64,000 nucleotides of DNA from Lachnospiraceae bacterium (GCA_028696165.1 JAQVHQ010000003.1:62001-126000); one strand, 5' to 3'. Positions 1 through 7,861 are shown, counted from the stretch's first letter. Notes: a model not told the origin generated them from the sequence alone. Numbers and translations: made by a program.

Positions 1-1
1 A

Positions 2-196
2 TTATCAAACAACTCTAATGGTATGCCTAAGAATATCAGACCTATCATGGACTCTGCTTTAGTAGCTATGGCTATGATGAATGGTTTCACTTCTGCAATC
101 GTAAATCCTTGTGATTTGAGATTAATGGAGACAATCAAATCATGTGATATTTTCTTAAATAATACTTTATACGCAGACTCTTACTTAGATCTGTAA
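2..196 (+). CDS. acsE: Methyltetrahydrofolate:corrinoid/iron-sulfur protein methyltransferase, C-terminal part
   Basis: The window opens inside this gene; 64 codons and the TAA stop are visible. The fragment resembles the C-terminus of AcsE-type TIM-barrel methyltransferases (pterin-binding family): an LSN motif at the start, a RPIMDSALVAMAM helix, and the ending with FLNNTLYADSY, which matches the LLNQTVYCDSF end known from acetogen AcsE. The family moves the methyl group of methyl-THF to the cobalt of the corrinoid iron-sulfur protein. The following RACo-like gene supports a role in the Wood-Ljungdahl pathway, but another corrinoid methyltransferase of the same fold (for example one for glycine betaine or methoxy compounds) cannot be excluded from the C-terminus alone. 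Confidence 0.8.
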   Translation, partial: LSNNSNGMPKNIRPIMDSALVAMAMMNGFTSAIVNPCDLRLMETIKSCDIFLNNTLYADSYLDL

Positions 197-200
197 GATA

Positions 201-273
201 ATGAAATAGCCTTAATGCGGGCAGCTGCACTTTCTATAGAAAATTGTAGTTGCCCGCTGGAAGGCTATTATCA
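201..273 (+). repeat. Long imperfect hairpin between acsE and the RACo-like gene
   Basis: The arms 205-213 (AATAGCCTT) and 261-269 pair perfectly; inside them 217-229 pairs with 245-257 over 13 bp with two G-U pairs, separated by a 3/3 internal loop. ATGA at 201-204 can also pair with TCAT at 270-273 around a bulge. No T-run follows, so it is not a classic terminator; it may protect the acsE mRNA end or partly attenuate read-through. Confidence 0.6.
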
Positions 274-327
274 TATAGGTTACTATGTATGCGTAAAATG
301 GTCTGGTGGATCATTTTTAAGTATATA

Positions 328-356
328 TTCAGATACGACATATTTTTTACTATAAT
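328..356 (+). promoter_or_regulatory. Putative SigA promoter for the RACo-like gene
   Basis: TTCAGA (328-333), 17-base spacer, perfect TATAAT (351-356). The -35 matches consensus at four of six positions. It lies about 50 bases before the ATG, so the activator gene could be transcribed separately from acsE. Confidence 0.5.
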
Positions 357-405
357 GCTTTGCTATATTATTAACACAAAAATACATGGATGAGGTAAGC
401 TGATT

Positions 406-2337
406 ATGGCAAAAATTACATTTAAGTTTGAAGATGGAAGTGACGTACATTTTTTCGCATCAGAGGGTGAAAACCTGTTAGATATAGCAAGAGATGCCAA
501 TGTGGCTATCGATGCGCCTTGTTCCGGAAATGCCGCTTGCGGAAAGTGCCGAGTTAAACTTTTGTCAGGAGAATTAGACTCGAAAAAGACCAGTCATATT
601 ACAAGAGAAGAGTATGATGAAGGATGGAGATTGGCTTGTACAAGTAAAATAATAGATGATATAGAAGTCCTTGTTCCACAGAGTGCCTCAGCTTATAAAA
701 GCAGAATGAAAGTAGCTGATTTAAGTTCAGCTGATGAAGTAGCGATATTTGAAGATGCAAAAAAGGCAATACAGGAAGCCGGAATTGAATTAAAAAACAG
801 TTTGGAGATTGTTGAAGTTTCAATGGCTGTTCCTTCATTAGACGATACTATGCCGGATAATGAAAGATTCGTGCTGGCTCTAAAAAAGATTGTGGGAAAT
901 GAAGTATTAATTACTTTGCCATACCACGTAATCCGTATCCTTCCGGACAAATTAAGAGAGGGAGACTTTAAACTGAAAGCTCTGATTCGCAGAGCGACAA
1001 AGACTGTATTTGTATATGATTTATTTACTTTGAATGAAAAAGTAACAGTAGGTGGGCTTGCTATAGATATAGGAACCACAACTGTTTCAGCTTTAATTAT
1101 AGATATGTTTACCGGAGAAGTACTTGCGAAAGCTTCAGAAGGTAACGGACAGATTCAGTTTGGTGCGGATGTAATCAACCGTATTATTGAATCTACGAAA
1201 CCCGGTGGAAAAGAGCGTCTGCAGGATGCTGTTATTAAAGGAACCATCAATCCATTGGTACGTCAAATGTGCAAATCTATCGGTATCTCTACTAATAGCA
1301 TATATAGAATGTGTGTTGCAGGTAATACAACGATGAATCATCTGTTAATGGGAATTAATGCAGATCCTATTCGTAAAGAGCCATATATTCCTGCATTTTA
1401 TAAAACAAATTCATTCTATGCTTCTGATGTAAATATTGACATTAATCCAGATGCTCATATTATAGTAGCACCTAATATAGGCAGTTATGTAGGTGGAGAT
1501 ATTACTGCGGGTACCTTAACCAGTATGATTTGGAATCGTCCTGAGTTCTCGCTTTTTATTGATTTGGGAACCAATGGGGAGCTGGTTTTTGGAAACAGTG
1601 ATTTTCTGATGAGCTGCGCCTGTTCAGCAGGACCGGCTTTTGAAGGCGGAGATATCAGCTGTGGTATGCGTGCTACAGATGGTGCTATTGAGGCTTGTGT
1701 TATTGATAAAGAAACAATGGAACCTACTTTTGAAATCATTGGAGAAGAAGGTACGAAAGCTGTTGGCTTGTGCGGTTCCGGAATCATTGACTTGATAAGT
1801 GAGCTGTATACAACTGGAATCATTAATCCTAAGGGCAAATTTGTACGGGAAGGCAAGCGTGTAGTTCATGACGAGAATGGCATGGGAAGTTATATCCTCG
1901 TGTTTGCTGAAAGCGCTGCTTCTGTAAAAAATATTGAAATCAGTGAAGTTGATATTGATAACTTTGTACGTGCGAAAGGTGCTATATTCTCAGCAATTCG
2001 GACTATGCTTACAGCCCTGGACTTTACTGTGGATATGATCGATGACGTATATGTAGCAGGTGGAATCGGAAGTGGAATTAACATGAAGAATGCGGTGACA
2101 ATAGGTATGTTCCCGGATATTCCTTTGGAAAAATTCCACTATATTGGTAATTCTTCTCTTTCTGGTGCTTATTCTATGCTTTTATCTACACAAGCAGAGC
2201 GAAAAACATACGAAATTGCACGGAATATGACCTACATGGAATTAAGCACAGTACCTACCTATATGGATGAATTTGTAGCTTGTTGTTTTATTCCACACAC
2301 AGATAGTGGATTATTTCCAAGTGTTACACTAAAATAA
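406..2337 (+). CDS. acsV: RACo-like reductive activator of corrinoid protein (2Fe-2S + ASKHA ATPase domain)
   Basis: This 643-residue protein has an N-terminal plant-type [2Fe-2S] ferredoxin domain with Cys39, Cys45, Cys48 and Cys78, a linker/middle region, and a large C-terminal actin-like (ASKHA, DUF4445) domain beginning near residue 215 with the phosphate-binding motif AIDIGTTTVSA; a second glycine-rich motif, GLCGSGIIDLI, follows near residue 450. Length and order match RACo (about 630 residues), which uses ATP to re-reduce Co(II) of the corrinoid iron-sulfur protein to active Co(I). The neighbouring AcsE-type gene supports that job in the Wood-Ljungdahl pathway. A RACo paralogue serving an O-demethylase is the main alternative. 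Start: ATG preceded by a GAGG-type ribosome binding site. Confidence 0.8.
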   Translation: MAKITFKFEDGSDVHFFASEGENLLDIARDANVAIDAPCSGNAACGKCRVKLLSGELDSKKTSHITREEYDEGWRLACTSKIIDDIEVLVPQSASAYKSRMKVADLSSADEVAIFEDAKKAIQEAGIELKNSLEIVEVSMAVPSLDDTMPDNERFVLALKKIVGNEVLITLPYHVIRILPDKLREGDFKLKALIRRATKTVFVYDLFTLNEKVTVGGLAIDIGTTTVSALIIDMFTGEVLAKASEGNGQIQFGADVINRIIESTKPGGKERLQDAVIKGTINPLVRQMCKSIGISTNSIYRMCVAGNTTMNHLLMGINADPIRKEPYIPAFYKTNSFYASDVNIDINPDAHIIVAPNIGSYVGGDITAGTLTSMIWNRPEFSLFIDLGTNGELVFGNSDFLMSCACSAGPAFEGGDISCGMRATDGAIEACVIDKETMEPTFEIIGEEGTKAVGLCGSGIIDLISELYTTGIINPKGKFVREGKRVVHDENGMGSYILVFAESAASVKNIEISEVDIDNFVRAKGAIFSAIRTMLTALDFTVDMIDDVYVAGGIGSGINMKNAVTIGMFPDIPLEKFHYIGNSSLSGAYSMLLSTQAERKTYEIARNMTYMELSTVPTYMDEFVACCFIPHTDSGLFPSVTLK

Positions 2338-2358
2338 GAGGCTTGAGGGAGAATTATA

Positions 2359-2991
2359 ATGGAATATGCAAAAGACAGTAAGGAAAGAATGCCTTACGAG
2401 CATTATATGGAGGCTTTTCAGTCATGCAATCCGCAGGAAGTATGTGACAGGACAGGCGTTTCCTATGATGCGGAAAACAAATCGTTTCAGCTGAAATTCA
2501 TGGGTAGTCTATATAACATCAGCTATCCGGACTATGAGATTACGCATGTAGAGGATTCCTTTGCACATCATCCATTAGAGGAGATGCATAGTGCAAAGAT
2601 ACTAATTGCCCGCTATCTCACCGAGGGAAGCAAGGTGCTTTCTACAGGTAAGTTTTTAACTTATCGAGAGATGCCATGGGGTGAAGTGTATTTTAAACAG
2701 TTTCAGGGTCGGTGTCTTATGAGACTTGCGTTTGGTTTTGGTAATAAGATAGATAAGTTTGCCAAAGCTATGGAAGAGATGAATGCCGTGAAGTTAGATA
2801 AGGGTGATGCATCTTATGAATTGGAATTTTTAGATGGTATGAAACTACAGTTTATTTTGTGGGAAGGTGACGATGAATTTCCACCTTCTTCTCAGATACT
2901 TTTTTCAGATAATTTTGCAATTTCTTTTAGTGCAGAGGATCGTGCTGTTATAGGCGATATTACCATAGGCACTTTGAAAGCTTATCAATAA
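2359..2991 (+). CDS. DUF3786-type protein of unknown function
   Basis: A 210-residue soluble protein with no signal peptide or membrane segment, starting 21 bases after the RACo-like gene and so probably co-transcribed. It reads as a DUF3786 protein, a family I know mainly from genomes and neighbourhoods with corrinoid/CO dehydrogenase proteins. Visible features are the motif HHPLEEMHSAKILIARYL near residue 70 and a conserved-looking stretch LRLAF/GFGNK near residue 115. No catalytic motif is evident. By context it may assist corrinoid protein activation or methyl transfer; that is inference. Confidence 0.65.
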   Translation: MEYAKDSKERMPYEHYMEAFQSCNPQEVCDRTGVSYDAENKSFQLKFMGSLYNISYPDYEITHVEDSFAHHPLEEMHSAKILIARYLTEGSKVLSTGKFLTYREMPWGEVYFKQFQGRCLMRLAFGFGNKIDKFAKAMEEMNAVKLDKGDASYELEFLDGMKLQFILWEGDDEFPPSSQILFSDNFAISFSAEDRAVIGDITIGTLKAYQ

Positions 2992-3023
2992 TTTGTATTT
3001 GTTGGTATCTTTATATTAATGGA

Positions 3024-3069
3024 TCGTGTGATACAACACGAAGAAGCATATAGAGCGTAAGCTTTATAT
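3024..3069 (+). promoter_or_regulatory. Two tandem hairpins in the fhs leader
   Basis: First hairpin: TCGTGT (3024-3029) pairs with ACACGA (3036-3041) around a 6-base loop. Second: ATATAGAGC (3048-3056) pairs with GCTTTATAT (3061-3069), one G-U pair, closed by a GTAA (GNRA) tetraloop. No T-run follows. They occupy most of the 121-base gap before fhs. I could not match them to a known folate riboswitch. Confidence 0.5.
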
Positions 3070-3112
3070 AGATGTTAATGCATAGGGAAAGAAAAAAAAG
3101 GAGGTAACATCA

Positions 3113-4798
3113 ATGGGTTACAAATCAGACATTGAAATTGCTCAGGAGAGCACTATGTCACCAATCACAGAAATCGCAGAAAAGGCAGGTATTGATGACA
3201 AATATCTGGAACAGTACGGAAAATATAAAGCTAAAATCGACTACAGCTTATTGAAAGAATCCGATGCACCAGATGGAAAATTAATCCTGGTTACTGCTAT
3301 CAATCCTACACCAGCAGGAGAAGGCAAAACAACTACAACTGTAGGTTTAGCAGATGGTATGCAGTCACTTGGCAAAAAGGTTATGGTCGCTTTACGTGAG
3401 CCTTCTTTAGGTCCGGTTTTCGGTGTTAAAGGTGGAGCTGCAGGTGGCGGATACGCACAGGTAGTACCAATGGAAGACATTAACCTTCATTTTACAGGTG
3501 ATTTCCATGCAATTGGAGCAGCTAACAACTTATTGGCAGCTATGATTGACAACCATATTTTCCAGGGAAATGCTTTAGGAATTGATCCTAGAAAAGTAAC
3601 ATGGAGAAGATGTGTAGACATGAATGATCGTCAGTTACGTAATGTAGTTGATGGACTTGGCGGAAGAACAGACGGAACACCAAGAGAAGATGGATATGAT
3701 ATTACAGTTGCATCTGAGATTATGGCTGTATTATGTCTTGCAAGTGACGTAACAGACTTAAAAGAAAGATTATCTAAGATTGTTATCGGATATACATATG
3801 GCAAACCTTCAGAGCAGAAACCAGTTACCGCTGGAGACTTAAATGCTCAGGGCGCTATGACTGCACTGTTAAAAGATGCTTTAAAACCAAACTTAGTTCA
3901 GACATTAGAGCATGTTCCAGCTATCGTTCATGGTGGACCATTTGCTAACATCGCTCATGGCTGTAACTCTGTAACAGCTACCAAGATGGCTATGAAACTT
4001 GCTGATTATGCAATCACAGAAGCTGGATTTGGTGCTGACTTAGGAGCTGAGAAATTCCTTGATATCAAATGTCGTATGGCTGGATTACATCCATCAGCAG
4101 TTGTTATCGTTGCAACCGTTCGTGCATTAAAATACAACGGTGGAGTTGCAAAAGCTGACTTAAATGAGCAGAACTTAGAAGCACTTGAAAAAGGACTTCC
4201 AAACCTGTTACAGCATGTTGATAACATTAAGAATGTATATAAATTACCTTGTGTAGTTGCTATCAATGCATTCCCAACTGATACAAAAGAAGAACTTGAC
4301 CTTGTAGAAGCAAAATGTAAAGAATTAGGCGTTAACGTTGCTCTGTCTGAAGTATGGGCTAAAGGTGGCGAAGGCGGAGTAGCTCTTGCAAAAGAAGTTA
4401 TTCGTTTAGTAGAAGAACCTAATGATTTCTCATTCTCTTACGAATTAGAGGGAAGTATCGAAGAGAAAATTGATACAATCGTTAAAAGAGTATATCATGG
4501 TAAAGGTGCTGTCCTTACTGCAAATGCACAGAAACAGGCTGCACAGTTAGAAAAATTAGGCTTTGGAAATTGTCCTATCTGTGTTGCTAAGACACAGTAC
4601 AGCTTTACTGATGATGCTACCAAATTGGGAGCACCAAAGGATTTCGAAGTAACTGTAAGAAACTTAAAGATTTCAGCAGGTGCTGGTTTTATCGTTGCTT
4701 TAACAGGTGAAATCATGACTATGCCTGGATTACCAAAAGTTCCAGCAGCAGAAAGAATTGATGTTGATGCAGATGGTAAGATCTCTGGATTATTCTAA
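3113..4798 (+). CDS. fhs: Formate--tetrahydrofolate ligase
   Basis: 561 residues, the usual length of FTHFS (about 556-560). It carries the ATP-binding loop [15 protein letters not shown] near residue 65 and the family stretches [20 protein letters not shown] (residues about 95-115) and [10 protein letters not shown] (near 280). It catalyses ATP-dependent formation of 10-formyl-THF from formate and THF, the entry step of the methyl branch of the Wood-Ljungdahl pathway, as a cytosolic homotetramer. The start follows a strong GGAGG site. Codon use is strongly biased (GGT/GGA, GTT, GCA), as expected for a highly expressed gene. fchA and folD follow, giving the consecutive folate steps in order. 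Confidence 0.98.
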   Translation: MGYKSDIEIAQESTMSPITEIAEKAGIDDKYLEQYGKYKAKIDYSLLKESDAPDGKLILVTAINPTPAGEGKTTTTVGLADGMQSLGKKVMVALREPSLGPVFGVKGGAAGGGYAQVVPMEDINLHFTGDFHAIGAANNLLAAMIDNHIFQGNALGIDPRKVTWRRCVDMNDRQLRNVVDGLGGRTDGTPREDGYDITVASEIMAVLCLASDVTDLKERLSKIVIGYTYGKPSEQKPVTAGDLNAQGAMTALLKDALKPNLVQTLEHVPAIVHGGPFANIAHGCNSVTATKMAMKLADYAITEAGFGADLGAEKFLDIKCRMAGLHPSAVVIVATVRALKYNGGVAKADLNEQNLEALEKGLPNLLQHVDNIKNVYKLPCVVAINAFPTDTKEELDLVEAKCKELGVNVALSEVWAKGGEGGVALAKEVIRLVEEPNDFSFSYELEGSIEEKIDTIVKRVYHGKGAVLTANAQKQAAQLEKLGFGNCPICVAKTQYSFTDDATKLGAPKDFEVTVRNLKISAGAGFIVALTGEIMTMPGLPKVPAAERIDVDADGKISGLF

Positions 4799-4830
4799 GA
4801 GGTTTCCAGTTACCTTTTAAGAGGTGAAAT

Positions 4831-4876
4831 CAAAATGCTGGCTTTACAAGTTTGAATATGTAAAGTCAGCATTTTG
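4831..4876 (+). terminator. 18-bp hairpin between fhs and fchA
   Basis: CAAAATGCTGGCTTTACA (4831-4848) pairs with 4859-4876 with one G-U pair and a 10-base loop. Only four T residues end the 3' arm, so it is a weak or partial terminator, or an mRNA 3'-end protector, placed so that fhs mRNA could accumulate above the downstream genes. Confidence 0.6.
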
Positions 4877-4902
4877 TAAATATATGCTAAAGGAGAGATA
4901 CT

Positions 4903-5532
4903 ATGGGATTTTCAACAGTACCATGTAATGAATTTGTGGAAGTACTTGCTTCCAAAGCACCAGTTCCAGGTGGTGGTGGAGCATCCGCACTGGTAGGAGC
5001 TATCGGTACCGCATTAGGTAATATGGTCGGAAGTCTGACCGTTGGAAAGAAAAAGTATGCAGATGTCGAAGAAGAGATGTATGCATTAAAAGAGAAAGCA
5101 GATTTGCTGCAGAAAGATTTACTTGTTTTAATCGAACGCGATGCAGAAGTGTTCGAGCCACTGGCTAAGGCATACGGTATGCCAAGGGAAACAGAAGAAG
5201 AAAAAGCAGAGAAGGCACGTGTTATGGAAATTGTATTAAAAGATGCCTGCTCCGTACCTATGGAAATTATGGAAAAATGCTGTGAAGCGATCGATTTGAT
5301 TGTGGAATTTGCAGCGAAAGGTTCCGCACTTGCCATCAGTGATGCTGGTGTAGGTGCAGCGTTTTGTAAAGCTGCTTTAAAAGGTGCCAGCCTGAATGTA
5401 TATATTAATACAAAATCAATGAAAGATCATGCTTATGCAGAGGAATTGAATGCAAAGGCAGATGCTATGTTAGAAAAATACCCACCAATCGCAGATAAAG
5501 TATTTGATGATGTATTGGCGAGATTAAAATAA
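4903..5532 (+). CDS. fchA: Methenyltetrahydrofolate cyclohydrolase / formiminotetrahydrofolate cyclodeaminase family
   Basis: 209 residues, the normal size of the FTCD_C family. The signature APVPGGGGASALVGAIGTAL occurs near residue 15-35. In acetogens and purine fermenters this family converts 10-formyl-THF to 5,10-methenyl-THF (or formimino-THF to methenyl-THF plus ammonia). Its place between fhs and folD fits the cyclohydrolase step. The start ATG follows AAAGGAGAG. It is probably important here because the adjacent FolD lacks residues normally used for cyclohydrolase activity. A secondary role in formiminoglutamate or purine breakdown is possible. Confidence 0.93.
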   Translation: MGFSTVPCNEFVEVLASKAPVPGGGGASALVGAIGTALGNMVGSLTVGKKKYADVEEEMYALKEKADLLQKDLLVLIERDAEVFEPLAKAYGMPRETEEEKAEKARVMEIVLKDACSVPMEIMEKCCEAIDLIVEFAAKGSALAISDAGVGAAFCKAALKGASLNVYINTKSMKDHAYAEELNAKADAMLEKYPPIADKVFDDVLARLK

Positions 5533-5550
5533 GGAAGGAACAAGAAGACA

Positions 5551-6402
5551 ATGGCAAAACAATTACTTGGAAAAGAAGTAACTGCTGCATTAAATGAAAA
5601 AATCAAAGCAAATGTTGCAGGATTACAGGAAAAAGGAATTCAGCCTACTTTAGGAATTATCCGTGTAGGAGAACGTGGTGATGATGTATCTTATGAGCGT
5701 GGAGCTACAAAACGTTGTGAGACATTAGGCGTTGCTTATGAAAAATTCTTACTTCCAGCAGATGTATCTCAGGAAGATTTAATGAAAACAATTGAGGAAG
5801 TCAATAACAATGACAAGATTCATGGCGTTTTGATTTTCCGCCCATTACCAAAACATCTGGATGAAGCTGCAGTTATTAAAGCTTTAAAACCTGAAAAAGA
5901 CGTTGATGGAATTACTGATGGTTCTATGGTCGGTGTATTTGCTGGTACAAAGCAGGGATTCCCACCATGTACACCACAGGCATGTATGGAAATCTTAGAT
6001 CATTATGGAATTGACTGTACAGGTAAAAAAGCAGTTGTTGTAGGCAGAAGTTTAGTAGTTGGTAAACCAGCTGCTATGATGTTGATTAAGAAAAATGCAA
6101 CTGTAACTATTTGTCATACCAGAACAGTAGATATGCCATCTGTTGTTAAAGAAGCAGATATCGTTATTGTAGCAGCAGGAAGAGCAGGAGTTGTAGATGG
6201 TTCTTATCTGTCAGCAGGACAGACTGTTATTGATGTAGGAATTAATGTCAATGAAGAAGGAAAACTCTGTGGCGATGTTAATTATGCAGAGGCAGAACCA
6301 ATTGTTGATGCAATTACACCTGTTCCAGGTGGAGTTGGAAGTGTTACTACATCTGTATTAGTAGGACATGTAGTAGAAGCAGCTATGAGAACTGTTGAGT
6401 AG
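5551..6402 (+). CDS. folD: Methylenetetrahydrofolate dehydrogenase (FolD family, probably monofunctional)
   Basis: 283 residues, the standard FolD length, 18 bases after fchA. The C-terminal NAD(P)-binding half has VVGRSLVVGKPAAMMLIKK (near residue 160) and the family end motif TPVPGGVGSVT (near 255). In the N-terminal half, the Tyr48 of the active site is present, but the position four residues later, normally the catalytic Lys of the cyclohydrolase (Lys56 in human MTHFD1), is Ala52, and the Gln of the usual QLPLP motif (Gln100) is Phe96 in IFRPLP. The Asp of KDVDG (Asp119) is kept. It should oxidise/reduce methylene-/methenyl-THF with NAD(P); loss of cyclohydrolase activity is an inference from these substitutions. 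Confidence 0.93.
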   Translation: MAKQLLGKEVTAALNEKIKANVAGLQEKGIQPTLGIIRVGERGDDVSYERGATKRCETLGVAYEKFLLPADVSQEDLMKTIEEVNNNDKIHGVLIFRPLPKHLDEAAVIKALKPEKDVDGITDGSMVGVFAGTKQGFPPCTPQACMEILDHYGIDCTGKKAVVVGRSLVVGKPAAMMLIKKNATVTICHTRTVDMPSVVKEADIVIVAAGRAGVVDGSYLSAGQTVIDVGINVNEEGKLCGDVNYAEAEPIVDAITPVPGGVGSVTTSVLVGHVVEAAMRTVE

Positions 6403-6430
6403 ACAGTTTTTATATAAAATGTATTGAATA

Positions 6431-6475
6431 TCATTCCTGGTGATACATGAATATTCTTGAAATCACCGGGAATGA
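6431..6475 (+). terminator. 14-bp hairpin between folD and the ferredoxin gene
   Basis: TCATTCCTGGTGAT (6431-6444) pairs with ATCACCGGGAATGA (6462-6475), one G-U pair, loop of 17 bases containing the small palindrome GAATATTC. There is no T-tract. It probably acts as an mRNA processing or protection element, or weak attenuator, inside the operon. Confidence 0.5.
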
Positions 6476-6505
6476 ACAATAAATATTCTAATGGAGGGTT
6501 CACCA

Positions 6506-6892
6506 ATGAAAAAATTAGTAGTTACTGACAAAGATGCCTGTAAGGCATGTCTGGCTTGTGAAATCGCATGTTCAGAGGCATTTTACAAGGAGTTTAATCC
6601 AGATTATTCATGTATTCATATTGAAGATAAGAATGGCAGTGTAAAGACAACTGTATGTATTCAGTGTGGAAAATGTATGAGAGAATGCCCAGAAGGCGCT
6701 ATTTCTCAGAATGCAAAAGGCACATATGTAATTGACAAGAAGAAATGTGTTGCCTGCGGTAAATGTGTAGAAGTCTGTCCAATGCATGTTATGGTTTTAA
6801 AAGAAGGTGCTGCAAACGCAACTAAATGTATCGCTTGTGGAATCTGTGCAAAAGCATGTCCTATGGGAATTCTTGAAGTACAGGATAAATAA
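6506..6892 (+). CDS. Polyferredoxin with four [4Fe-4S] clusters (HycB/HydN-like)
   Basis: 128 residues from ATG 6506, chosen because a GGAGGG site lies at 6493-6498; an ATG at 6491 in the same frame overlaps that site. Sixteen cysteines form four cluster motifs: Cys12/15/18/22, Cys51/54/57/61, Cys81/84/87/91 and Cys108/111/114/118, plus a lone Cys36. This is the pattern of HycB/HydN/CooF-type electron-transfer subunits rather than of a simple two-cluster ferredoxin. Co-location after folD suggests it passes electrons to or from a folate-branch enzyme (methylene-THF reductase, formate dehydrogenase), none of which is in this window. The partner is unknown. Confidence 0.88.
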   Translation: MKKLVVTDKDACKACLACEIACSEAFYKEFNPDYSCIHIEDKNGSVKTTVCIQCGKCMRECPEGAISQNAKGTYVIDKKKCVACGKCVEVCPMHVMVLKEGAANATKCIACGICAKACPMGILEVQDK

Positions 6893-6918
6893 TTTTATCA
6901 CTTTAGGTTAATGTATAT

Positions 6919-6956
6919 AAAGACAAGAGGACAGTCATTGTTTTCTTGTCTTTTTA
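6919..6956 (+). terminator. Rho-independent terminator of the folate-branch operon
   Basis: AAAGACAAGA (6919-6928) pairs with TCTTGTCTTT (6944-6953), 15-base loop, then a T-rich end. It closes the fhs-fchA-folD-ferredoxin unit. Confidence 0.8.
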
Positions 6957-7021
6957 TCGTGAAAGAAGATAAAAAGTCAAGGTGTACTCCAATCTAATGT
7001 TAATGAGGAAGGTAGAAAAAT

Positions 7022-7672
7022 ATGCAGATAAATACAGTAATATTTGATCTTGATGGAACTTTGTTGGATACCTTAGAAGATCTGCATGATGGTGTGAATA
7101 CAGTCTTAAAACGTTATCACTATCCGGAAAGAACTTTAGATGAAATCAGAACTTTTGTGGGGAATGGAATAAGAGTACTTATGAAAAAAGCACTTCCTCC
7201 GGAAGTTGATGAAGAAGAGTTCGAAGAAATATTTGCAAGCTTTAAGGAGTATTATACAGCTCATTGTCAAATTAAGACAAAAGCATATCCACAAATTATG
7301 GAACTGCTTGAAAAGTTAAAAGACAAACAAATAAAGATGGCAATTGTTTCTAATAAAAATGATGCTGCTGTTAAAAATCTAAACGAAATCTACTTTAAAA
7401 AGTATATTGATACTGCGATAGGACAAAAGGAGGGGATTCGTAAAAAACCAGCTCCGGATTCTGTTTTTGAAGCAATACGTCAATTAGATTCTTCGACAGA
7501 AACTACCCTTTATGTAGGCGATTCCGAAGTGGATTGCGCAACTGCTAAAAATGCAGAAATTCCTTGTGCAATTGTTGCCTGGGGATTTAGAACAAGAGAA
7601 GAATTAGAAGGTGAAAATTATCAGTTTATGGCACAGACGCCATTTGATTTGTTGACATATATAGAAAAATAA
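7022..7672 (+). CDS. HAD-family hydrolase, phosphoglycolate phosphatase-like
   Basis: 216 residues with the full HAD set: motif I DLDGTLLDT (residues 9-17), a helical cap domain (about 18-85), motif II IVSNK (near 110), Lys in KKPAPD (near 140) and motif IV VGDSEVD (near 167). Length and the GNG motif (residue 47) resemble Gph/PpaX/PgmB-type phosphatases. The substrate cannot be read from sequence; candidates are phosphoglycolate, pyrophosphate or a sugar phosphate. It stands alone between two terminators, with an AGGAAGG ribosome binding site. Confidence 0.85.
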   Translation: MQINTVIFDLDGTLLDTLEDLHDGVNTVLKRYHYPERTLDEIRTFVGNGIRVLMKKALPPEVDEEEFEEIFASFKEYYTAHCQIKTKAYPQIMELLEKLKDKQIKMAIVSNKNDAAVKNLNEIYFKKYIDTAIGQKEGIRKKPAPDSVFEAIRQLDSSTETTLYVGDSEVDCATAKNAEIPCAIVAWGFRTREELEGENYQFMAQTPFDLLTYIEK

Positions 7673-7749
7673 AAGAAAATAAGCACCTTGAAATTGTGTG
7701 GAATAAAGTGAAAATAATGCTACATAATTACAAATAGTCAGAAAATATA

Positions 7750-7778
7750 TTGACCATTATCTTATTATTAGCTATGAT
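7750..7778 (+). promoter_or_regulatory. SigA promoter upstream of the hydrogenase operon
   Basis: TTGACC (7750-7755), 17-base spacer, TATGAT (7773-7778). Transcription would begin near 7785, about 140 bases before the first gene of the hydrogenase pair. Confidence 0.75.
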
Positions 7779-7824
7779 GAAAATATCATAAAAAGGATTT
7801 CAGAAGCTTATAATCGACTGCCTG

Positions 7825-7861
7825 GGCGACATTTATATTTAAGTATAAATGTTGCCTTTTT
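7825..7861 (+). terminator. Terminator in the hydrogenase operon leader (attenuator or sRNA end)
   Basis: GGCGACATTTATA (7825-7837) pairs with TATAAATGTTGCC (7844-7856), one G-U pair, 6-base loop, followed by five T. It lies 40 bases after the predicted start of transcription and 61 bases before the gene, so either the hydrogenase mRNA is attenuated here or a short RNA of about 75 bases is made. Confidence 0.8.

Noticed and set aside
3001..3112. THF riboswitch before fhs
   Set aside because: The two hairpins do not show the conserved core or the pseudoknot layout of known THF-I or THF-II riboswitches as I remember them; kept only as unnamed structure.
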